DNA from: Botryotinia globosa
Taxonomy: Eukaryota > Ascomycota > Leotiomycetes > Helotiales > Sclerotiniaceae
Length of the DNA stretch: 64,000 nucleotides
Reading direction: 5' to 3'
Assembly (NCBI GenBank): GCA_014898425.1
Contig: RCSZ01000002.1
Coordinates: 248,001-312,000, forward strand
This document shows, one piece after another, positions 11,027 to 21,574 of this stretch; within the stretch, counting starts at the first letter, position 1; the number at the start of each line of letters is the position of its first letter. Made by a program: the position numbers and the translations under genes. The notes under the pieces were generated by a model, which was not told the origin of the DNA, did not search any database, and saw nothing but the letters and a program-made list of their open reading frames with translations.

Positions 11027-13278
11027 ATGGACAACACTTCCGGCTCTAATGTCGACTCACCAATCGCAGTCCGAAGTAGTCGAGGTTGTTGGACATGTAG
11101 AATTCGGAAAAAGAAATGTGATGAAATACAACCCGGTTAGTCCTGATTAGTTTTTGCTTGCCGAAGAAAAAGAACTAATATCCGATTCTCATAGGTTGTT
11201 CGAGATGTGAGGATGTTAATGTAGAATGTCACTATGGCCCTAAACCAAAATGGATCGATGATCCAAAGTTTGCAAAAGAAGAATTGGAGAAAATCAAAGC
11301 TATTGTTGCTGCCTCTGCAAGTAAAAAGAGAGCCGCTTTTCGTGCGAGGAAGAATACGGGTTCTATATCATCGGTGCCCAAATCACCCAAATCACCTAGG
11401 ACTAATACTAGTACCACGACGAAAATCGCTAAGAAAGGAGACGATTTACCAAATGTCGAGAATGTCGCTTCTATCTCTACACCACTCATTGAAATGGATG
11501 ATGATAAACCCATTGAACCTAAATCTCCGTTGTTTCCAAAATGGATCGAAGATCAAGAAGCAAGTTTAATGATGCATTATCTTGATCATGTCTTTTTTAT
11601 CCAATTCCGGTTTCACACCCCATCATTATCATCGGGAAGAGGATGGTTATTATCATTGCTCACAAAAACAAAGCCTCTCTATCATGCAGCTCTAAGTTTA
11701 AGTGCTTTCCATCGTCAATCTCTTCTTTTGGAACAAGAAAGTGGTCAAGCGGAGATAGATTATCTGCATGAACTACAACATCACTATGATCTGGCACTGA
11801 AAGGGCTGCAAGATTTCATCCAAACAAATAACAAAAATGCATCTGAGCAAGGGGCTTTTGATGGAAATATCCAAATTCTAGCTTGTATGATTCAATTGAT
11901 ATCCTTTGAGGTCAGTGTCCCTCTTCTCCATAATGCATCACAAATGACAACACAATCACTGACACATGTTCAAAGCTCTTCAACGGAGGTGTAAGTAATT
12001 GGCAAGTCCATCTCAGAGCAGCATCAGAACTCATATTGGTTCTTCACGAAGTCTCAAATGGTAGTATACCAGGTCCAGAAACACTACTGACTTCATCTCA
12101 ATGTTTCAATATTCCAGGAGCAGGCTCGCCAGAATCAATTCTGAGTGAAAGTTTGGTTTCGCGCGATAGTGCTGCATTGGATTTTTTTACGGGGGCAATT
12201 ATTTGGATGGATGCGCTGTGAGTTTTCTTGGGGTTCTTTGGGTTTCAGAGTTGTTTTTGTTTTTGCTTGTCTGGAATTCATGCTGGAAAGATTGAAGTGC
12301 GGCGGGAGGAGAAATGGCAAAAGTCTTGTCTTGCTCAGACTGTTGTATCAATCGAATAAGTATTTGATTGATAAGGAATTTCATTATGTGGGCAAGCCCC
12401 CAAGCCCCCACAGCTCGCTGCGCTCGAAGTTCACACATATGATATTATTCGGCCTCCATGGCAATGGCCCCTGGAGGGCCAGCGGAGCGTCATCCACAAA
12501 ACTTGGTCTCTATATTTTTTACTAACATCGAATTTATAGAGCCTGTGTATCAACCGGATCCCATCCTTGGCTTTCCGAATTCCACAATCGACTACTCTCC
12601 GCTAAGAGGCCTGGCTCCTCCAAATCCGACCACAAAATCCAATTGGCATCTATCATGGGATGTGAAAACTGGGTTATGATAATGATTAGCGAAATAGCCT
12701 GGCTAGGAACCTGGAAGCGAAAACACGAATCTGATTCTACCATAGATTTCAAACAACAATTAATCTTCACCGAACAAAACATTCGAGGTCGTCTTGAATC
12801 TAAAAATTCAGAAACGCTAGAGGAACTCCACGCGTTGAGATCAATTCATCGAGGGACCCCGCCATTTTATGTCACAGAACTGTATAATAAACACACCATC
12901 CTCCTGATAACCCACATTTTTGCCTGCGCATCTCTCATCTATCTCCAAATGGTCATCACGGATAACCTACTCCCGGAAGATATCGATTTGATGCTCCACA
13001 ACACTATAAACGCTATGCGCATGATTCCCAATCCTCAAATGTTCAGAGGATTGGTGTGGCCACTGAGTGTAGCAGGTTGTTTGGCAAGCTCGAAACAAGA
13101 TCAGGAATTCTTTAGGGAGACGTCGCGAGGAGCGGTAACGGATTCAAGAAGTTTTGGAAATTCGAGTAGTGCGTTTGAGATTTTGGAAAAGAGTTGGGAG
13201 TTGCAGAGGAGAGAGGGGAGATTGATCGATTGCACCACGACGATTAGGGAGATGGGAAGTTGTATACTTTTGGTTTGA
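11027..13278 (+). CDS. Zn2Cys6 transcription factor with Fungal_trans_2-like domain
   Basis: Exons 11027-11135, 11195-11910, 11976-12217 and 12540-13278 give 601 residues; all junctions keep frame and remove every internal stop. The N-terminal binuclear zinc cluster spans residues ~24-52 and is complete: C-X2-C-X6-C-X6-C-X2-C-X6-C (CWTC...KKKCDEIQPG then CSRC...VEC), split by intron 1 as in many fungal family members. A Lys/Ser-rich linker follows, then a middle region (YLDHVFFIQFRFHTP, LYHAALSLSAFHRQ) typical of Fungal_trans_2 (PF11951) regulators. It should bind CGG-type half sites in the nucleus; the target pathway is unknown. Intron 3 is long (322 nt) and contains the hairpin element at 12388-12428. 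Confidence 0.9.
12388..12428. repeat. 40-bp G/C-rich hairpin element, copy 2 (intronic)
   Basis: It begins GTGGGCAAGCCCCC, continues with a second C-run ending CCCAC, and ends GCTCGCTGCGCTCGAA. It matches copy 1 (7641-7680) over about 40 bp with only a few differences. Here GTGGG can also pair with the distal CCCAC, extending the hairpin. It lies within the 322-nt third intron of the Zn2Cys6 gene, which suggests insertion enlarged that intron. Confidence 0.75.
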
Positions 13279-13449
13279 ATTATGAATGTATGGGAATTTA
13301 TCTGGAAATTGAAGATTTACGGTTTTAGGAATGTTGAGATGAGAACTATTGGTCGTATTTTTACTCTTCTATAGATTATTTGAATTACTTCGATACCCCT
13401 TTCTTTTTTGTACAATTTTCATTTCCAAGTTGCCTCTAAATTCTGTTTT

Positions 13450-15339
13450 CTAACTCGACTCAGATAATCCCAAATCCCTCTCAATTATCCTAACCATTTT
13501 CAACAGCTTCTCCTCCTCCAATCTCCTCCCCACAATCTGTAATCCCACACTTCCTCCCTCATATTTCTGCGCACCTTCTTTCCCAGGTCCCCAAAGAGCT
13601 TCCATATCCGTTTTCCCACCATCATTCCCATCCGCATCGCCCCACACATCTCCCTCCTCCACCTCCCCAGCAGGTAAACACGCAACCGGTAAATCCAACC
13701 CATTAAATACACTCGTATACCCCCAATACTTCGCCTCTTCATGCGCATTCGCTACCGTTACACCACCTGGCGCGATGATACAATCTACCCCCGTCTCCAA
13801 CATCAGTTTCGCATATGCGTCTTGGATTCTATTTCTCTCTTGATGTAATTTCCATTGTTCGGAAACGGTGCGGTTTTTTGTGGTTTTCTTTTCTAAAAGC
13901 CATTGGAGTAGAGAGGTTGGGGGTTCGGAGGTGAGAGAGAGGTGAGAGAGATATTCGGCGCCGCCGTCGAGAAGGTACATCGCATCGACGGTAGAGATTA
14001 GAGGGGCGTGCAGATGTGTTGGGAAGGGAATGATTTCGTGTCCTGCTTTTCTGAGTGTGGATTCTGTGGAGTGCAGCACACGGGTGATGGGTGGATGAGG
14101 AGTGTGCACTCCATCGGTATATATAATACCGATTTTCAATTTCCTATTCTCTTCGTTCTCAGCAGCAACAACTTCGCGACATCCCCATGGAATAGGAAGT
14201 AGTCCGACTTCCCCTCTCCAAGGCTGCGCATCCAAAAGCGTTTGACAGAATAATTCCACATCTGCCAAGCACGTAGCAATGGGTCCCACAACCCCAATCA
14301 CACTTTCCATGCCATCGTGTGCGCCCGAGAGCCCGGAATGCGGAAGTCGCGCCACACTGGGTTTGAGACCGTAGATACCGCAGCTGAGCGCGGGACTGCG
14401 AATACTTCCTCCGATGTCGGTGCCGATGCCGAGAATCGAGCCGTGCATGGCTACGAGTGCGGATTCACCGCCGGATGAACCACCGGGGGAGAGAAAGGTG
14501 TTCAAGGGATTGGTCGTGGTGGAATAGAGATTCGAGCGTGTTTCGAGAGCCATGAGTCCTTGGGGATTGGTGGTTTTGACGTGGAATACTGCGCCGCTGT
14601 TGCGAAGGACTTGGATACACATTCCTTCTTGGGAGGGGGAAGCGCAGAAGTTATCGGCCCAGCCTACGAAACCGGATGTGGAGGGTGTGTCGATGAGGTA
14701 GATGTGTTCTTTTACGGAGATGGGGAGACCGTGGAGAGGTCCAATGGGAGACCCGGTTTGGGTCATGTGCGCATCGAGTTTGGCGGCGTGGGAGAGGGCG
14801 CTGGGGTACATGGTCCAGGCGAGACAGTTTGTCTGTATTTTGTTCCGTTAGTTCTTTCTTTTTTACTTCTGACCTTGTCAGATACTATTCGGGAATCCCA
14901 TTGAAGGTTCAATGACGGAAATTAGGGTAATCAACTTCCAGAAGAAAGGAAATTGAAGACAAACCGCTTGATGAGCAACAGCGCTCGCTTTACAAAACGC
15001 CGTTGTAACTTCCACAGCTGTGTACTCTCTCGTTCTCATTTTCTCTAGCAAATCCACAGCAGTACTATACACAATCTTTATCTCTCTCTCATTCAACAAA
15101 CCACAAGTTTTTACTAAATCGAGAGGTCGTTTAGATTTGAGGAGGTCTGCTGGAAGAATCCATTCCGAGGGAATGGAAGAGAAAATCTCCCGTTGGCGAC
15201 GAGTAGCGATGGCTTGCCATGTTGAAGCCGTAGAGGCTTTGGAGGGCTGTTCATCCGCGAGCTCAGAAGCAGTGGACGCAGAAACTTCTTTGACAGGAGT
15301 CGCGAGAGACGATGAGAGTTCTGCGATGGAGGGAGCCAT
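13450..15339 (-). CDS. Amidase (amidase signature family, acetamidase-like)
   Basis: Two exons (15339-14965, 14832-13450) separated by a 132-nt intron give 585 residues, the usual size for fungal acetamidase/fatty-acid-amide-type enzymes. The start MAPSIAELSS is followed by the conserved N-terminal helix (WILPADLLKSKRPLDLVK). Catalytic features: LPISVKEH holds the triad lysine, the glycine/serine-rich signature PGGSSGGESALVAMHGS holds the cis-serine, and GTDIGGSIRSPA holds the nucleophile serine. The family hydrolyses amide bonds to a carboxylate and ammonia or amine. The N-terminal ~60 residues are Ser/Ala-rich and without clear signal. Exon joining reads AHQA-TNCLAWTM, as expected for the family. 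It is divergent from the FMN-binding protein gene. Confidence 0.92.
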
Positions 15340-16112
15340 GGTTTGAAGAATTGGAAGACACTGATCTTCTATTTCCTTGAGTCGAACGATTTGATTCCCG
15401 GACGTTTGTACAAACACAGTAAAAGCAAATCCAATATTTGAAGAGAAAGGAACAGAGCGAAGTGTGCAACGTTGATTAACCAAAATGCAAAGAACACACT
15501 TAAAACAAATCTTCAAAAGCTACATATCACATCTTCCATGAGATACATATGTATATTTATATCCAGACTCTCCAATAAAGAACAAACCGCCTGTACGCCT
15601 CGCCCTTCCCCATAGATACACCGCACAGCTACTTCATACCTACCCACCTACCCACCTTCCCACCTTCCCACACAAACTCAAACTTCGAAAGAAATCGTCA
15701 CTTCCGGAACCGCATGCGATTGTCGAATGAAAACCAACGAATTCTGATCAATCGATCAGATAAGAAATGCAATGATCAGATTGGTGGGGTGGTGCATAGG
15801 TAGGTCCTTGACGGGACCTGAATCGGATCAATAGTGAGGGAAATTCGCGTCCACTTTCCTGAGAATAGGGGTCGTGTCGACTTACCTTGCTTGGTCGCGT
15901 TAAGGAGGTTTGCGGTGACATCTTGGAGGATGTTGTTTGGTATAAAGGAGGAATGTTCGGGTGGTTGTTTTCTTGTGTTGTATTATTGTATTCTGTGTTT
16001 TTTGTGAGATAATTGGAATAAACTATCTATCTTTTGTAATTGTACAAAATCATTGTGTTATTTCGATATCAATTAGCCTTTCACATCCATATCCATATCC
16101 ACAACCAAAATC
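15340..16112. other. Divergent promoter region, amidase / FMN-binding protein
   Basis: This 0.77 kb lies between two outward-facing starts. It has a CCCACC/CCTTCC repeat near 15642-15670, a TATAAAGG box at 15941-15948 oriented toward the right-hand gene, and a CCATAT repeat (CATCCATATCCATATCC) close to the right-hand start. No other gene is seen. Confidence 0.5.
15941..15948 (+). promoter_or_regulatory. Probable TATA box
   Basis: TATAAAGG lies 165 bp upstream of the ATG of the FMN-binding split-barrel gene, a normal distance for a fungal TATA element plus short leader. The call rests on sequence and spacing only. Confidence 0.4.
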
Positions 16113-17075
16113 ATGGGTTCCATCACAGCCGAACAAAAATCCGGGGAATACCCTCAATTAAAAGAAAACACCATCAGAGTATACAAGAAACGAGGTATTA
16201 CACCCTCTCCCCAGTAAAAAACAAATTCTAATCCCCCATAGCACATTATGATTACCGCACGGTTCATTCAATCCTCTCTCAAACATTCGTCTCTACAATT
16301 TCATTCATAGTACCGGATGAAGATGGAGAGCCCTCACCATTCTCCATGCCAATGACCGCTGTGGCTGGTAACTATGATCCTCACAAACCCATCTGTGAAG
16401 ATGACGGAAGCGAGGAGCAGTATGTACAAGAACAGGAGAGTTTCGGCGACGGACCATTCGATGTCTATCTGCACGGAAATTCCGCCATGATGTTAAACCG
16501 GATGACGAAACAGGGAGGAAATATGAAAGTTGTAATCAATAGTACCAAAGGTATATTGTATTTGCCATCATTCAAAACGAGAGGACTCTCACTAACAAGC
16601 CCCAGTCGACGGTCTAATCCTCCACTTCACCCCCAATGGCCACTCCCTCAACTACCGCTCCTGCATCATCCACGGTACCGCGGAACCCGTGACTTCCACC
16701 GCCGAAAAACACTACGCCATGCATCTTCTCACAAACCACATGATCCGTCGGCGCTGGTCACAGACAAATCCCGTGGCGCCCGAAGCCATGAAGTCGGTGC
16801 AGGTGATTAAAGTCGTTGTGCGCAGTGCGTCGGCGAAGATCCGGACGGGGAATGTAGAGAGTTTGGAGCGGGGAGGATTGGGGGAGCGGGACGATGTATG
16901 GACGGGAGCGTTGCCGTTGTATGAGGTACTGGGACAACCGGTACCGAGTGCGTATTGTGATGATAGGAAGGTGCAGGAGGGAGTGATGGATTGGATGGAG
17001 AAGCGGAATAGGGAGGAGAGGAGGTATGCGGAGGAAAAGGCGATACCGTTGACGTTGGGTGATCGTAGTAAGTGA
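16113..17075 (+). CDS. FMN-binding split-barrel protein (flavin-nucleotide-binding, NimA/PNPOx-like)
   Basis: Exons 16113-16194, 16311-16550 and 16606-17075 give 263 residues. The protein starts MGSITAEQKSGEYPQ. The split-barrel core is assembled only after splicing: DVYLHGNSAMMLNR and VDGLILHFTPNGHSLNYRS, followed by SCIIHGTAEPV. The family (pyridoxamine-5'-phosphate-oxidase-related, PF12900-type) binds FMN as a dimer, and some bacterial members reduce nitroimidazoles. For this fungal protein the substrate is unknown and the name should be taken as fold-level. The C-terminal third is Arg/Glu-rich (WMEKRNREERRYAEEK) and probably helical. The codon use of exon 3 is notably GC-rich in wobble positions compared with neighbours. 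Confidence 0.8.
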
Positions 17076-17417
17076 TGAGTGTGTAGTATGATATTTAATA
17101 ATAGATACCCCAAATGAAGAATATGAGACAGGAATTGATTGACACGAAGAATAATGACATGTAATGTGATAAAGACAGATACTCTAGAATTCATATGTAG
17201 CAAGTCCCAAGCCATCCCATATGTTCAATTGATTCCTATTAGACTTCAGAATTCAATCGCATGAGGCAATGCACCAAATTCGATACTTATGCAGTTATTG
17301 GAGAACAATGAAAACTCATACATACCGCCGTTGAACTTATACACATTCGGTTACCCTAATGCTATTCAGAACATCTATTCTCAATTCTCAATTTCTGTAT
17401 AGTCGCTACTATTTCTC
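17076..17417. other. Intergenic region, convergent
   Basis: A 342-bp gap between the stops of the FMN-binding gene and the charged repeat protein. Unique, AT-leaning sequence; nothing further recognised. Confidence 0.5.
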
Positions 17418-18314
17418 TTATTCATCATCTTGTTCTTCTTGCCAATAGCCTTCCTTTTCCTCCTCCAATTCATCACCGTCAATGTCTTCTTCCTCTTCCG
17501 CTCTGACTGTCGCCCTCACCCGCTGATCATAGTCTTTCATGATCTGAGCCACCTTTCCCTTTTCTCTATGATAACGCTCCCTTTCCTTGCGGTTACGGGC
17601 GTTTCTCCTAGCCACTAGCCTTCTCTTCTCCAACCCGTCGTCACCATTTTCGATTTCCTGCTTTCGTTTTGCTGTTTCTTGACGTTTCCGTTTTATTCGT
17701 TCCTTTGTCCCGAGAATTTTCTGTTCGAGCTTCCCCTTTTGAATTGGATCATTCCCGTTCATGATTTCCTCCTCTCGTTTTGCTATTCTTTGCTGTTTTC
17801 GCTTTGCTTGTTCACTTCTTTTGAGCCTTCCCTGTTCGACTTTCCTCTTTTGAATTGGATCATTCCCGTTCATGATTTCCACATCTCGAAGTCTTTCTCT
17901 TCGAGTGCGCTGTTTTTGAATTTCATTTTTTCGGAGTCTTTTTTGTCGTTGCTCTTCAGTCTCTTGTCTCTCGGACAAAGACTTCTGTCTACCTCCGCCG
18001 CCACTAGTTTCTTCTTCAGCCTCTTGGCTAATATTCTCCATTGTTGAAAAGTCCGCAGTTCCCAATCTCCTATTATCTTCTCGTCTGCGACTTACTGGAC
18101 TTTGTGGGCGCGCCATTTCCTTGTACCTAGTCTCCCCATTCTCCGGCGACATGGCACGTTCTCCTTGTTCAGGTCTCTCACCTCCAGCTTGCAGGGTTCT
18201 TTCTCTCAGACGATCGTCTATGTTCATTGTCTCTGTGTTGTTTCTGTTGGTATCAACTTGGTTGATAGGTGTAAAGTATCTTAGTCTATTATGGCTGTAT
18301 TCGTTCTTGATCAT
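17418..18314 (-). CDS. Hypothetical highly charged protein with 37-residue repeats
   Basis: A single open frame of 298 residues, with further possible starts (MNIDDRLRER, about residue 30). It is extremely rich in Arg, Lys, Glu and Gln and is predicted to be helical or coiled coil. The central part is built of three 37-residue repeats. At the DNA level, identical stretches start at 17741 and 17852 (111 bp apart) and a diverged third lies near 17630. The protein motif is EIMNGNDPIQK[RG]K[VL]EQ, drifting to EIENGDDGLEKRRL in the third. The tail is acidic (EEEEDIDGDELEEEKEG). I do not recognise a family. Strong composition bias means it may be a young or non-conserved gene; no neighbour suggests a function. 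Confidence 0.5.
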   Translation of the reverse strand: MIKNEYSHNRLRYFTPINQVDTNRNNTETMNIDDRLRERTLQAGGERPEQGERAMSPENGETRYKEMARPQSPVSRRREDNRRLGTADFSTMENISQEAEEETSGGGGRQKSLSERQETEEQRQKRLRKNEIQKQRTRRERLRDVEIMNGNDPIQKRKVEQGRLKRSEQAKRKQQRIAKREEEIMNGNDPIQKGKLEQKILGTKERIKRKRQETAKRKQEIENGDDGLEKRRLVARRNARNRKERERYHREKGKVAQIMKDYDQRVRATVRAEEEEDIDGDELEEEKEGYWQEEQDDE

Positions 18315-19509
18315 TATTTTCTATGGAAATCTAGTAATTAATATAGGGAAGCGCTAGCGCCGCGCTAGCTAATACAGTGCCCTCTATGATCACTATTATA
18401 AATGGGAAGCTAGTGCTTAGTATAGGGAAGCGCTAGCTAATACAGTGCCCTCTATGATTACATGATCGATATCCCGACAATTTCCAATACTGTCTCCATT
18501 CCCATGTGCCATCCCCACCCTCAGATTTCACCCATCATTCTGCTTTCCGCTTTCTCCCGCCCAGCGCGCTCCACCCCGCTCTCTTCCATTCTTACCTCCT
18601 CTCCCCCCCTTCTCTCCCCTGTTCCCCTTCTCTTCCCTCCTTCTCTTCCCTCCTTCTCTTCCCTCCTTCTCTTCCCTCTCTCTCTCTCTCGTCTCTTTCT
18701 CTCGTTCCGCATGCTTTTCAAGGTCCACTTCCATCTCCACCACAACCAGACACTCTGCATCCGCCGGAGACGGTACTCTTCTCGGGCCAGACAGAATCAT
18801 CGAATCCCACGCAAGTATCTCCAAAAACCAAAATTAACAACGCACAACAAAAAAATCTGAATCTCTCCTGGTTTATTGAACCCGCCTCGTCCTCCACGCA
18901 ATCAAACCTCGCAATCGACTCGTTCCCACACTTTTCGTACCATACGCACAATCCCTCCTCACCCAAGCTCCCCTCTGCACTTGTGCCCAATTAATATAAC
19001 AGTACCCACGTGCACTAAATACTGATCGTAAATGATAATGAAAAGAAAGAATGAGAAGAGGTATTTGATGTTTTGATGCTTTTTACCATCTCATCCCATG
19101 CTAGATCTTATTATGAAAACAAATGAAGAGAGGGGGAAGGAACAGACGAGCAAGATGAGATGTAAAAGTTGGGGAACGAGAGAAGAGCAAATACGGAAGA
19201 TAGTTGCTGGAAAAGCAATGTCATATGAAGGCAGAAAGAAGGAAAAAGAGAGGGGAGTTTGAATGCTTGGACATTTTGAGGTTGCTACCGCTAAACTATT
19301 GATGAGATGTAGAGATTGCGAAGAAAAAGGAGAGAAAAACAAAGTACATTGAAGGAGGAATGCTCGTTGGCGTATAATACAATTCTTCGTGATAGCATAA
19401 AAAATACCAAATTACATCATGATCTACTAGTAATACAGCCCACAATTTTCTTCATACCAATTAAACATTAACAATTCCCTCTCCCCTTCATCCATTTCAC
19501 AGGAAAGGA
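18315..19509. other. Intergenic region with direct repeats and a pyrimidine tract
   Basis: The left part holds the repeat pair at 18342-18458. From about 18540 to 18710 the + strand is almost pure pyrimidine, including three or four copies of the 13-bp unit TTCTCTTCCCTCC (18629-18680). Open frames across it (Pro/Ser-rich on +, Arg/Glu-rich on -) are composition artefacts. The rest up to the ISC1 stop shows no gene. Confidence 0.5.
18342..18458. repeat. Direct repeat pair with nested palindrome, transposon-end-like
   Basis: Two copies of TATAGGGAAGCGCTAGC, continuing TAATACAGTGCCCTCTATGAT, start at 18342 and 18421. In the first copy an extra GCCGCGCTAGC creates the palindrome-rich core GCTAGCGCCGCGCTAGC. 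Between them lies a degenerate third copy (GGGAAGCTAGTGCTTAGTATAG). It resembles a nested or rearranged end of a small inverted-repeat element; no transposase is present. Confidence 0.5.
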
Positions 19510-21052
19510 CTACCAATCCTGAATACCCTCCTCAGCAAGATCAAGCGGTTCCCCATTAGCCGCCGCCCTTGCATTACTAATTTCCCATTCAAACTCTTTA
19601 AGTGCTCTAATCTCACTCCCTACAAAAAGCCCCCCGATTAACCCATCAATAATACCCGCTCCAAGTCCCAAACTACTCAATAGCATAAGTATAAATGCAA
19701 CGAAATTTCGAGGACTCCACCAAACAGCAATGAAACAACCTATACTAATGAATACTGAAGCGACAAAATGACCTAAACGAAGACGTCTTTGACGACGTTC
19801 TCGGAGGCGGTAGGTATGGATCATGGCGATGATTTCATCGTATGTTGAGATAGGGAGGTACGGTGGCGATGAGGAAGTTTTGAGTTGTGTATGAGCACTG
19901 AGAAGATGAGATTCTGAGGTTGCGGTTTGGAGGTAGACACCATTAGAAACTGCGGATTTATTCTTTATTGTTTGTTCGGTTGGTGATGCATATTTTGTGT
20001 GTACCAATGTTGCTTCGACGGAGAAATGATCACTCAATGAGCATTGATATTTGGAATGTCGTTGCAGCATACCAACACGTGCATCTTTTACTATCCATCC
20101 TCCCGCCGATGGATTATTTTCGTCGAAACATGTGTTGGCGAAAATATAGTCTAGTCGTTTCGCACGAGGGTCAGGGGTATCGCCGGGAATCTCAATCTCG
20201 GGGCGATTTGGACCAAGACGCTTTTGTTCCCCCTTATTCCAACGCCAAGTATTCAATACGCTGTCGCAAGTTGCACCGTTTTCCGACAGATTGAATTCAG
20301 CAGTTGGTATTGGGCGTCTTCGAGCCTTTTCGACTTCATCAATCGCAGCACCGATAGAGCAATCAGGGTGCAAAACCATCCAAACATCTCGAGCAGGTGA
20401 ATGCTTGCTGATAAGTCGATGGGCGAGGGATAATGGTATCATATTAAAATCTCCTAGGCCAAGAACTAAATGTCCACGCTCTGCAGCACCTCTCATGAGT
20501 TTCGCTATTTCCCATGCTTGCGCTGTTCGGTGGCAGATATACGAGTCGTTTGGTTCTGTTTCGTATGGTGCGTGGAGCTATGTACGTTAGTTTTGGCAGA
20601 GCAGAAAGCTTCGAAGTACTTGCATGCGTAGTGAAAACCTCCACAATATCTTTCGGCCCCTGTCCAAATCGTATTCTGGCACCAGCAACACCCTTCCCAA
20701 CAAACCAATCGCCTCTGAAAAACGCGGTAGGTCGGCCATTCAGAGGATACCTGAACATCGAGCTCTCTTCGATTGGCCATTTAGACAAAATTGCCAAGCC
20801 ACCTCCAAATATGCCACTGTGATAAAACTTTCCATAAGGCAAAACATGCTTCGTTTCTTTTCGTATGCTCTTGTAATCTTCCTGTGTCCAACACTCCTGT
20901 AGACCGACTATATGGGGCGTAGGACTTGCAGAGCCAATGGCTTGCCCAATTTCCGTAAGACGTTCATTTCGTAGGGTAGAGATAAACTTGAGACCCCAAC
21001 AATTGAGGGTGATCACATTGATCTCATTGACTTCTAGTGATGGGGAGTCCAT
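19510..21052 (-). CDS. isc1: Inositol phosphosphingolipid phospholipase C (neutral sphingomyelinase type)
   Basis: Two exons (21052-20624, 20577-19510) give 498 residues. The N-terminal domain is an endonuclease/exonuclease/phosphatase fold: ITLNCWGL, the metal-binding glutamate in GLQECW, GDFN (residues ~200), DYIFAN and the catalytic SDHF. Two hydrophobic segments near the C-terminus (VASVFISIGCFIAVWW and FILMLLSSLGLGAGIIDGLI) are membrane spans, as in yeast Isc1. The enzyme releases ceramide from complex inositol sphingolipids and works at ER or mitochondrial membranes. The 46-nt intron has a GC donor (CAT/GCAAGT), an AACTAAC branch site and a TAG acceptor; it restores FTTHLHAPYETEPNDSY. 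The frame stays open 50 codons upstream of the chosen ATG. It is divergent from the WD40 gene. Confidence 0.92.
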
Positions 21053-21574
21053 AACTATTGAGGCAAGGTTTGGGAGAGAGAAGTAGTAGAATAGAAGACG
21101 TCTTATATCGTGAAGATCTGCTAAGGCGTGAGCGGCGTATCGCTGAAGAAATGAAATGAAAGAACTCCGTTTTGAGATTTTGGCCCTTGCAGTCAGTCGC
21201 ATACAATAAATTCTATCACTCTATTCTATTGAAACCAAACTCAGGTAAGCAGAAAAAGTTCGGACAATTAGATCAATGTCTGGATTGAGTAGCTATGATG
21301 GTGTTTTGAACCATTTCCCATCAGTTCGGTCCCTTCCCTTGAATTAACCTTCATGACGTTTCTAGGCTCAACACCAAGGACTCAAAACCCAGGGGTTTAT
21401 GGGTCCCATCCGCCGGTAGAACAGCCGATGCCATACAAGGGTAAGCGCATCGCGTTTAATCTCTCCATGTAACTTGCCAGCGCTTAATTAATCTGAGTCG
21501 TCATTAATGTAACAAGAGCTCGAAAGCTTGAAATATTATCCGACATTGATAAAATAGCTACAATTCCGTTTAAT
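21053..21574. other. Short divergent promoter, ISC1 / SWD3-like
   Basis: Only 522 bp separate two outward-facing starts, so regulatory sequences are probably shared. It includes a GGGTTTATGGGTCCCATCCG segment and TTAATTAA near 21486, but no motif that can be assigned with confidence. Confidence 0.45.

Noticed and set aside
18462..18994. Pro/Ser-rich open frames of 132 and 162 codons on the + strand
   Set aside because: They translate a pyrimidine tract with a 13-bp repeat; opposite-strand frames are equally open, so this is composition.
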